A stretch of 64,000 bases of DNA from CAZYVU01 sp964651435 (lineage in GTDB: Bacteria; Desulfobacterota; Syntrophorhabdia; Syntrophorhabdales; CAYQXL01): contig CAZYVU010000011.1 in NCBI GenBank assembly GCA_964651435.1, positions 15,659 through 79,658 on the forward strand, given 5' to 3'. A model generated the notes under the pieces. It saw only the letters and a list, made by a program, of their open reading frames with translations, was not told where the DNA came from and searched no databases. Position 1 is the stretch's first letter. Each line of letters starts with the position of its first letter. The translations under genes were made by a program, and so were the position numbers. Shown in pieces: positions 57,987-64,000 of the stretch.

Positions 57987-58535
57987 ATGGCAAGGGAATG
58001 GAGAGTGGAAGAGGAAGCGCGTGGCATCGACGGCGCAATGGAGGCAATGCTTGTTGAGGTGTTCGGCTGCACGTCTTTCGGCGACAACGAGATGAAGGGC
58101 GATTTCATGAAGGGAAAGAGAATATCGTACCGCGACCGTTTCGTGCCTGTTCACGAGATGGAAGAGATGCTGGTTGAGATCTTCGGCTGCACCTCTTTGA
58201 ACGGCAGGGACGCCAAAGCCCTGAAGAGGACGAAGGTGGACTTCTCCCGGTATGTTGCCGCAATGGAGCCCGCTCTGGTTGAGATCTTCGGCTGCACCTC
58301 TTTGAACGGCAGGGACGCCAAAGCCCTGAAGAGGACGAAGGTGGACTTCTCCCGGTATGTTGCCGCAATGGAGCCCGCTCTGGTTGAGATCTTCGGCTGC
58401 ACGCCGCCTGACCATAAGGTCATATCCTTTGAGATGATCAAGGATCGGAAGAGAGACAAGAAGGATCTATCGGCAGAACTCCCGGTGGCTGATGTCGAGG
58501 CGCAACGGTCCGGCGCTATGCTGAAGCTGGCGTAA
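57987..58535 (+). CDS. Protein with four repeated LVE(I/V)FGCT motifs, unknown function
   Basis: 182 residues from ATG 57987, with AGAGGAGG (57975-57982) before it; an in-frame GTG at 57963 lies ahead of that site. The motif (L)VE(I/V)FGCT(S/P) occurs four times, near residues 25, 64, 99 and 134, and each carries the only Cys of its unit. The second to fourth copies are 35 residues apart and the linker LNGRDAKALKRTKVDFSRYVAAMEPA is repeated without change. There is no signal peptide or membrane segment. It is the first gene of a sigma-54-controlled operon encoding a benzoyl-CoA-reductase-like enzyme. Possibilities are a multi-core peptide precursor, a scaffold, or a metal- or cluster-binding accessory protein; none is proven. 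Confidence 0.75.
   Translation: MAREWRVEEEARGIDGAMEAMLVEVFGCTSFGDNEMKGDFMKGKRISYRDRFVPVHEMEEMLVEIFGCTSLNGRDAKALKRTKVDFSRYVAAMEPALVEIFGCTSLNGRDAKALKRTKVDFSRYVAAMEPALVEIFGCTPPDHKVISFEMIKDRKRDKKDLSAELPVADVEAQRSGAMLKLA
58173..58400 (+). repeat. 105-bp exact tandem repeat in the FGCT gene
   Basis: The segment starting gttgagatcttcgg occurs at 58173, 58278 and 58383, each 105 bp (35 codons) apart; the third copy is cut off after the FGCT motif. The nucleotide identity of the full units points to recent duplication or active homogenisation. Confidence 0.92.
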
Positions 58536-58688
58536 AGCCAATTATTTCGTTAGCGTTTCGCATCGTCCTGTGGTATTATATAGAGAAGAGGGGGCCCGTC
58601 GAGGTCCCCTTCCAAATATTGCTTGTTTAATAAGCACACAAATCCCCCAACCTGCAGCGATCAACTGGGGCAGACAAGAGGTGTAATG

Positions 58689-59849
58689 ATGAGTGGATTA
58701 GGAGAAGGAATCGGTTTGGCACTGGCCGAGAAGTACTACGCGCAGTACGGGTCGAGGGCAAGGGAGCTAAGGGCCCAGGGTAAAAAGGTTATCGGCTATC
58801 TGTCGGCCCTCGCGCCGGTGGAGATCGTGACAGCGGCCGGCGCGGTGCCCATAAGGCTCAAGGGCAACGTTGCCGAGGCGATCACCAAGGGTGATGCCTA
58901 CATGGAAACAATTGTGTGTCCCTTTGTCCGGAACGTTTTTGACAGCGCGGTGAAGGGAAAGTATGATTTTCTCGACGGCATGGTGCTTCCCCATCAGTGT
59001 GACAGCATAGACCGGACGAATGATGTTTGGAGCTACAACCTGAACCTGCCTTACTGGCATTTTCTGAACATGCCCCATGTCACCGGTGACCCGTCCATTG
59101 AGTTTACAAAGGATATCCTCCGCGTTTTCATCGGGACGCTCGAGGAGTTTACGGGAAAGAAGATAACCGACGAGGCGCTGGCCGCCGCTGTAAAGGCGCA
59201 CAACGAAAACAGGCAGGCCATGAGAGAGCTGTATGCCCTCAGGAAGACGAACCCGCCCCTCATCTCCGGCGTCGAGATGATGAAGGTGTTGGTCGCCGCG
59301 ATGAGCCTGCCCGTGGATGAGTCTACGGCGCTGGTGAAGGCGGTTATGGAAGAAGTAAAGCAGAGAGGAGCAAAGGCCGACGGTAAAGCGGCCAGGATCA
59401 TGCTCGTTGGTGACCAGATTGACGATATCGCCATCGTGGAAGCCATCGAAGGGGCAGGCGCCTATCTGGTCATGGATGACCTCTCTGTGGGCAGCAAGAT
59501 GTACTGGCAGGACGTGGACGCAACGGCCGATCCCGTCCAGGGCATCGCCGAGCGTTATCTGAGAAAGCTCAAGATTCCGACGACATTCGTTGGCTCCGCC
59601 GACACCTACCAGGGGATTCTGGAGGAGCGGTTCGGTCATTTGAAGAAATATATCGAGGAGTTCAAGATCAACGGGGCTATCCTGTTTATCTACAAATACT
59701 GTGATCCCTATGGATTCGAGGTGCCGGCCATGAAGAGCTACATTGAGTCCGCCGGGGCGTCTGTCTTATACCTGGAAGACGAATACAGTACTTCGTCGCT
59801 GGCCCGGGTGAAGACGAGAATCGAAGCCTTTTTGGAGATGATTGCTTAG
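58689..59849 (+). CDS. Benzoyl-CoA-reductase-type BcrC/BadD/BzdN-like subunit
   Basis: 386 residues from ATG 58689 (an ATG at 58686 is equally close to AGAGG). The three cluster-binding cysteines are seen in ETIVCPFVRNVFD, LPHQCDSIDRTNDVWSYN and YKYCDPYGFEVPAMK. It is the small catalytic-component subunit of an ATP-dependent (class I) benzoyl-CoA reductase or related 2-hydroxyacyl-CoA dehydratase. The gene order of this cluster, C-B-A-D, equals that of Thauera bcrCBAD and Azoarcus bzdNOPQ. The substrate could be benzoyl-CoA or a substituted analogue; sequence alone does not say. Confidence 0.87.
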   Translation: MSGLGEGIGLALAEKYYAQYGSRARELRAQGKKVIGYLSALAPVEIVTAAGAVPIRLKGNVAEAITKGDAYMETIVCPFVRNVFDSAVKGKYDFLDGMVLPHQCDSIDRTNDVWSYNLNLPYWHFLNMPHVTGDPSIEFTKDILRVFIGTLEEFTGKKITDEALAAAVKAHNENRQAMRELYALRKTNPPLISGVEMMKVLVAAMSLPVDESTALVKAVMEEVKQRGAKADGKAARIMLVGDQIDDIAIVEAIEGAGAYLVMDDLSVGSKMYWQDVDATADPVQGIAERYLRKLKIPTTFVGSADTYQGILEERFGHLKKYIEEFKINGAILFIYKYCDPYGFEVPAMKSYIESAGASVLYLEDEYSTSSLARVKTRIEAFLEMIA

Positions 59850-59900
59850 AGAAAATATGTCCCGCGAGCACGACGAGCCGGGTACCCGCGTGCGGGTGCG

Positions 59901-60038
59901 GAAGGCTCCAGCGGCTTTGCCGGTGGAGGGGGCGACGTAAGCCCCAATACAGTAAGGAAGTGACCTCAGCGAGCACGGCGAGCGAGAGGGGAAGGCTCCA
60001 GCGGCTTTGCCGGTGGAGGGGGCGACGTAAGCCCCAAT
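59901..60038 (+). repeat. Two copies of a double-hairpin palindromic element
   Basis: A 48-bp element (gaaggctccagcgg to gccccaata) occurs at 59901-59948 and again, identical, at 59991-60038. Each copy can fold into CTCCAgCGGC-ttt-GCCGgTGGAG followed by GGGGC-gacgtaa-GCCCC. A GCGAGCACGxCGAGC box precedes each copy (59863-59877 and 59969-59983). It resembles a REP-type extragenic element placed between two subunit genes. Confidence 0.82.
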
Positions 60039-60060
60039 AAAATGCAGAGAGGGTAATTAC

Positions 60061-61392
60061 ATGGCTGAAGAAAAGAAAGGAAGAGCAGTTGCTACAGCAA
60101 CGGCGGCAAAGATACCGAAATTTGTCCGGGGCAACCTCGGTGCGACTCTGAAGGCCAAAGAAGAAGGCAAGAAGGTGGCCGCTGCCTTTATCGCAGACGG
60201 TCAGGATGAGATCATGCGGGCCATGGATATCGTGCCTGCGTGGGGAGAAAGCTTTTCCGGTGTCTGTGCAGCCAAGCGTGATGCCGAGAAATACCTGCAA
60301 AAGGCTGAATCGGACAACTTCTCCCGGTCGCTTTGCACCTATGCCACGTGCAACATCGGGTTCGACATGTTGCGGGAGGAGCTTGGCGGGGCGACGCCTG
60401 AGGGGGCACCCTGGGGTGGCATGGCCCGTCCGGACATGATGCTTGGGAACGGGCAGCTTCTGTGCGATCCACGGTTCAAGTGGCCGCAGGCGACGCAGCA
60501 TTATCAGCAGGATGTGCCCGTTTTCGTTACGAATATGTACTATCCCCCCTGGGATCCCAAGATCGACCACCATTCGCAGGAGAAATTCTACGTTAAATAC
60601 GTCACGGAAGAGCTGCGCGAAACGGTTAAATTTTGCGAAAAGGTAACGGGGAAGAAAATGGACTGGGACCGGCTCGCGGCGACGGTTGAGCTTTCCGACA
60701 AGACCTGGGACCTGTTCATCGATACCTACGAGCTTCGAAAGGCCATTCCGACGCCCATGGATACCGGCGACGCCATGAACACCATGGTGCCGTTCACGTT
60801 CAACCTGGGGACGCAGGAGGCCTATGACTTTTATGTGGATCTTTACAAGGAACTGAAGCAGAAGATCGCTGACGGCGTGGGGGTGGCAGACCCGGAGAAG
60901 TACAGAATCCTATGGGGTGCCGGGCTTCCGTCTTGGTTTGCCCTCGGTGACTTCCAGTATTTTAACAGCAAGGGCGTTGTGTTCCCTGTCGAGGTGACGT
61001 ACCGGGGCTGCGAAAAGATTGAGCGCCTTGACCTCCCGAAGACAAACGATCCCCTGGAGCACATCGCGTGGAGATGGGTACGCTACTGGACGCACTGGTA
61101 CGATGCTGCGCGGAAAAGGCCCGGGTCCATACCGAAGGTCGAGAGGATCATAGAGTATATCGAAGACTACAAGTGTGACGGCGTTGTGTTCCACTCCGCC
61201 TTCTCGTGCCGGAGCTGGCATGCCGGCATCATATTCCAGGCTGAGACCCTCAGGAAGGTCTACCGTGACATTCCGATTCTCATCATGGAGGGCGACATCG
61301 TTGATATCAGCTCCTACAACGAGGCTGATACGCACAACAGGATAGACGCCTTTGTAGACACGCTGGAGGCCTACAAGAGCAAAAACAGGTAG
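60061..61392 (+). CDS. Benzoyl-CoA-reductase-type BcrB/BadE/BzdO-like subunit
   Basis: 443 residues with AGAGAGGG before the ATG, close to the length of BcrB. Cluster-binding cysteine candidates lie in SRSLCTYATCNIGFDM, GNGQLLCDPRFKW and FHSAFSCRSWHAG. With the preceding subunit it should form the cytoplasmic catalytic dimer that reduces an aromatic acyl-CoA. The N-terminal 20 residues are a Lys/Ala-rich extension. Two palindromic elements occupy the 211-bp gap before it, which is unusual inside such an operon. Confidence 0.87.
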   Translation: MAEEKKGRAVATATAAKIPKFVRGNLGATLKAKEEGKKVAAAFIADGQDEIMRAMDIVPAWGESFSGVCAAKRDAEKYLQKAESDNFSRSLCTYATCNIGFDMLREELGGATPEGAPWGGMARPDMMLGNGQLLCDPRFKWPQATQHYQQDVPVFVTNMYYPPWDPKIDHHSQEKFYVKYVTEELRETVKFCEKVTGKKMDWDRLAATVELSDKTWDLFIDTYELRKAIPTPMDTGDAMNTMVPFTFNLGTQEAYDFYVDLYKELKQKIADGVGVADPEKYRILWGAGLPSWFALGDFQYFNSKGVVFPVEVTYRGCEKIERLDLPKTNDPLEHIAWRWVRYWTHWYDAARKRPGSIPKVERIIEYIEDYKCDGVVFHSAFSCRSWHAGIIFQAETLRKVYRDIPILIMEGDIVDISSYNEADTHNRIDAFVDTLEAYKSKNR

Positions 61393-61437
61393 AACTGCAG
61401 GCCAGGCCTCGTGGGCACGCCAAGAAAAGGGGCAGCG

Positions 61438-62277
61438 ATGAGCTATTTTGCAGGAGTCGATATCGGGTCTACGATGACGAAAGTCGTTATCGTGAGCGAC
61501 AAGATCGAGACATTTCTTATAGGGCCTACGGGGCCTGAGCACAGAAAACTGGCCAATAAAGTTATGGAGGACGCGCTCAATGGGGCGCGTCTTGATTTTA
61601 CAGACCTGGCCTATATCGTGGCTACGGGGTATGGGCGGATTAACGTGCCCTTCGCCGACAGGCAGATCACGGAGATCACGTGCCACGCGAAGGGGTTGCA
61701 TCACCTGCTGCCGACGGTGAAGACCATCATCGACATAGGCGGGCAGGACAGCAAGGGTATTAAGATCAAAGACGGCAAGGTGACGAGCTTTGTCATGAAC
61801 GATAAGTGTGCCGCCGGTACAGGGCGGTTTCTCGAAGTTATTGCCGATTCCCTCGGGGTTTCGCTGGAAGAGCTGGGAGAGCTGTCCTTGACGGCCGACA
61901 AACCGTCGTCCATCAGCAGTACTTGTACGGTCTTCGCCGAGCACGAGGTGACGAACCAGCTCGCCAACGGAGAGTCGGTACCTAACCTCATTGCGGGCGT
62001 CCATGACTCCGTGGCCACCCGCGTCGTTTCCCTGGTAAATAAGCTGAAGGTGGAACCGGACATCGCCGTCACCGGAGGCGGGGCCAAGAATATTGGCTTG
62101 GTGAAGGCGTTGCAGGCGAAGTTTCAGTCTGTCGTCCTTGTTCCCCCGGAGCCGTTGATAACGGGGGCATTGGGGGCCGCACTGATGGGCAAGGAAATCT
62201 ACGAAAGATACGTGCTCGAGGGGCAGACGCCCTCCAGGAGCGGACGAGGCCTGGAGGAGGCAAAATTTTTCACGTGA
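61438..62277 (+). CDS. ASKHA activator subunit 1 (BcrA/BcrD, HgdC family)
   Basis: 279 residues from ATG 61438, which has AAGGGG upstream. The ATPase starts VDIGSTMTK; Cys124 (NDKCAAGTGRF) and Cys163 (SSTCTVFAEHEV) are 39 residues apart, as in HgdC, where they hold a [4Fe-4S] cluster between two subunits. GGGAKNIGLVKAL is the adenosine motif. It uses ATP to pass low-potential electrons to the catalytic dimer. Its length is like BzdP rather than the much longer Thauera BcrA, so an Azoarcus/Bzd-type arrangement is more likely. Confidence 0.9.
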   Translation: MSYFAGVDIGSTMTKVVIVSDKIETFLIGPTGPEHRKLANKVMEDALNGARLDFTDLAYIVATGYGRINVPFADRQITEITCHAKGLHHLLPTVKTIIDIGGQDSKGIKIKDGKVTSFVMNDKCAAGTGRFLEVIADSLGVSLEELGELSLTADKPSSISSTCTVFAEHEVTNQLANGESVPNLIAGVHDSVATRVVSLVNKLKVEPDIAVTGGGAKNIGLVKALQAKFQSVVLVPPEPLITGALGAALMGKEIYERYVLEGQTPSRSGRGLEEAKFFT

Positions 62278-62286
62278 GGTGGCTGG

Positions 62287-63066
62287 ATGGCTTTTGTCGT
62301 TGGCGTTGATATAGGTTCCGGCTACTGCAAGGCCGTGGTCCTTCAGGATAGGGTCGTTCGGTCCTCGGCCGTGCTTCCCTCGGGCGGCGACTATCGAAAG
62401 ACTGCCGACGGTGTGATCAGGGCCGCCCTTGCCGGGGCCCACATTGCTCTTTCCGACATAGCCTGTACCGTTAGTGCGGGGTATGGTGCCGCTTCAGTAG
62501 AGTTTGCCGATTTCAGCGTCCCCGATATTTCCTGTCACGCAGCGGCAATTCATCATCTCTTTCCATCGGTACGAACGGTTGTCGACGTGGGGGCCCAGTT
62601 TAGTCGCGCCATCCGGCTCAATGAGGAGGGAAGAGCCACGAGCTTCCTTCTGAACGAAAAATGTGCCGGCGGAAGTGGAAAGTTTCTCCAGGTGGTGGCC
62701 CGTATCCTGAAGATCGGCGTCGAGGAGATAGCCGCGCTCCCCTTGGCGGCAGCGAAACCGGTGGAGTTCACGACGGCTTGCGCCGTTTTTGCCGAATCGG
62801 AGGCCGTATCGCGCATTGCCGAGGGGGCACCCCCCGCCGATATTGTGGCGGGCGTCCACAAGGCGATGGCGTCCAAGATAAGCACCCTGGTCATCCGCGT
62901 AGGCCTTGCTCCCGATTGCGCGGCCACAGGCGGAGGTGCGAAGCACCAGGGTCTTGTCAGAGTCTTAGGAGAAGAGCTGAGGACACGCATTTTCGTGCCC
63001 GAGGAGCCGCAATTGACGGGCGCCTTAGGGGCTGCTCTCATGGCCTCCGATAAGGCCTCCTCGTAA
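62287..63066 (+). CDS. ASKHA activator subunit 2 (BcrA/BcrD, HgdC family)
   Basis: 259 residues. It shares the fold of subunit 1: VDIGSGYCKAVVL at the start, Cys126 in NEKCAGGSGKF, Cys165 in TTACAVFAESE (again 39 apart), and GGGAKHQGLVRVL. Two different activators point to a heterodimer, the state in four-subunit benzoyl-CoA reductases, whereas 2-hydroxyacyl-CoA dehydratases use a homodimer. This supports a class I reductase for the operon. VDVGAQFSR replaces the DIGGQD phosphate motif of subunit 1, so the two may not be equal in ATP use. It lies 9 bp after subunit 1 and ends the operon. Confidence 0.9.
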   Translation: MAFVVGVDIGSGYCKAVVLQDRVVRSSAVLPSGGDYRKTADGVIRAALAGAHIALSDIACTVSAGYGAASVEFADFSVPDISCHAAAIHHLFPSVRTVVDVGAQFSRAIRLNEEGRATSFLLNEKCAGGSGKFLQVVARILKIGVEEIAALPLAAAKPVEFTTACAVFAESEAVSRIAEGAPPADIVAGVHKAMASKISTLVIRVGLAPDCAATGGGAKHQGLVRVLGEELRTRIFVPEEPQLTGALGAALMASDKASS

Positions 63067-63312
63067 CAGGCCATCCTCCCTCGGTCAGCGTCCCCCGGGA
63101 GATGAGGAAAGGGGCCCAGCGGGCGCCAGGTTCGAACCGTCGAGTGTAATGACGAGAGGCGCCAGGGTTTTTGAGGAGTCGGGTCCACTTTCCGTACGCG
63201 GTCTGATGTAGCTGCGCTGCACTATTTTGAGGGCCTCGCCGTACGGCCCCATCTGTGTGTTGTCCCTTCCTTACGGCTGGATACTTAACGACGTGGTTGG
63301 TATACTACATTT

Positions 63313-63445
63313 GATAGGTTCGTAAAAAGTCCCAAACCGTGTCACCCTCGCGAAAGCGGGGGGTCCAGAACATATTGAAGCTACTGGATTCCCATTTTGA
63401 TGGGAATGACAAAATAGCTTAATGTTCCACTTTTTACGGGTTCAT
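63313..63445. mobile_element. MITE-like repeated element
   Basis: CGTAAAAAGT (63321-63330) is mirrored by ACTTTTTACG (63429-63438), and TGAT/ATCA lie outside both. Inside are two hairpins, one near CCCTCGCGAAAGCGGGGG and a perfect ATTCCCAT-tttg-ATGGGAAT (63388-63407). The ends, the size of about 130 bp and the lack of coding sequence fit a non-autonomous palindromic element. The rest of 63067-63619 holds no gene that I can support. Confidence 0.55.
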
Positions 63446-63619
63446 CACATTTGGTCGGCCCGTCGGGGATAGAAGACGGTCGGCCGGCTTGGCCGACACG
63501 GTTAAGGAGGGTATGATATGTCCATCTTTCAAGTTATAGGGTGAGTAACCTGAGTTGACCCCAACGCCCCGACAGTTAGTCGGCGTACGCTCAGGTTTGT
63601 TGACGGAACGCAGGTCGCA

Positions 63620-63856
63620 GTGAGCAATCTCTATGAGATTATGGCAGAGCTGTACTCGGTGGGGAAAAAGCCGAACCGGGAAACGGTGGAGGAGATCATT
63701 GCCGGACTGGAGGCCATGGGCAATTATGTCTCGAACTCGGAAATTGTTCGGCGGGAGTACAGAGATGTCCTGCTGAAGGAATATGAGGAATTCGTAGAGA
63801 CCTACAAGGACACAATGGCACACCGGGCCTGCAAGCACGATTCAAAGGGAGAATAA
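63620..63856 (+). CDS. Small helical protein, unknown function
   Basis: 78 residues if GTG 63620 is used, with only a weak AGG nearby; ATG 63641 would give a 71-residue form. The protein is mostly charged helix (NRETVEEIIAGLEAMGNYVSNSEIVRREYRDVLLKEYEEFVETY) ending in a Cys/His/Lys tail. It resembles no family I know. It follows the MITE-like element. Nothing further is supported in 63857-64000. Confidence 0.55.
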   Translation: MSNLYEIMAELYSVGKKPNRETVEEIIAGLEAMGNYVSNSEIVRREYRDVLLKEYEEFVETYKDTMAHRACKHDSKGE

Positions 63857-64000
63857 CGAAAAATCAGACAAATGGTCACGTACGGCGCAGATGGCTGACC
63901 TCTGTGCGGACAGGGCCGCGAAGCCTGAAGCCATAGGGGAATCTTTTTTGGCTCCTCGCCAAATCCTGTGGGTAATGAGGGATTCGTCATGGTACCATGG

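Noticed and set aside
63125..63145. GGTTCGAACC resembles a tRNA T-loop.
   Set aside because: The flanking bases do not form a T-stem, and no acceptor, D or anticodon arm can be built around it.
63860..63960. Possible cyclic-di-GMP riboswitch (ggccgcgaagcctgaagcc).
   Set aside because: The two conserved receptor blocks and spacing do not fit, and no gene starts downstream in the window.

Overview
The window looks like a chromosomal segment of a strictly anaerobic, probably syntrophic, aromatic-degrading deltaproteobacterium-type organism; a Syntrophorhabdus-like bacterium is my best guess, from gene content only. The reasons are two separate sets of benzoyl-CoA-reductase / 2-hydroxyacyl-CoA-dehydratase genes, a Rex redox repressor, an octaheme cytochrome c, Gram-negative envelope systems (secretin, Tol, Wza-like export) and a GC-rich genome with overlapping operons. 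Two 100-N assembly gaps (18630-18729 and 22076-22175) both lie inside tandem repeats. I saw no tRNA, rRNA, insertion sequence or CRISPR array.

Layout. 1-4.5 kb: the end of a type II secretion / type IV pilus-like operon (GspL/PilN-, GspM/PilO- and GspC/PilP-like proteins and a lipoprotein secretin). 4.5-6.9 kb: a large Cys-rich secreted protein with its own promoter, long 5' UTR and terminator. 7-15.2 kb: a polysaccharide export group (Wzz, multi-SLBB Wza-like, YjbH-like, a YjbE-like small protein) and a DsbC-like protein. 15.3-20.3 kb: an SDR, a LonB-like protease running into a 57/65-bp repeat array, and a minus-strand octaheme cytochrome c whose frame is interrupted by one in-frame UGA. 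20.5-23.5 kb: a small-RNA-like unit, tolQ-tolR-tolA/tonB and uppP. 23.5-28.5 kb (minus): VTT membrane protein, GspE with a cyclic-nucleotide-binding domain, VWA protein and MoxR ATPase. 28.6-31.4 kb: a small conserved protein and a pair of aminotransferases preceded by an aromatic-rich leader peptide and two terminators. 31.4-40.6 kb (minus): rex-DUF350-bioD, then maf-yggS-argH-lipoprotein-lysA-dapF-dapA-dapB. 40.6-43.6 kb: cutA and a two-gene BcrC/BcrB-like operon behind a near-consensus promoter with a Rex-like operator. 43.6-54 kb: mostly housekeeping genes (SPFH and zinc-ribbon proteins, methyltransferase, lone DppC permease, Nudix, MFS, der, asparaginase, TerC). 54-63 kb: a PAS/HD-GYP protein, a sigma-54 activator, a sigma-54 promoter with paired dyads, a protein with repeated FGCT motifs and a complete four-gene ATP-dependent benzoyl-CoA-reductase-type operon.

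How it fits together. The 54-63 kb block reads as one regulated module: a GAF-domain sigma-54 activator, probable binding dyads, a textbook -24/-12 promoter, the repeat protein, two reductase subunits and two ASKHA activator subunits in the order used by class I benzoyl-CoA reductases. The second reductase-like pair lacks an activator and may be under NADH/NAD+ control by Rex. Four genes (wzz, tolQ, the SPFH gene and the Nudix gene) have a good sigma-70-type promoter placed so that transcription would start at or within a few bases of the start codon, which suggests leaderless mRNAs in this organism.
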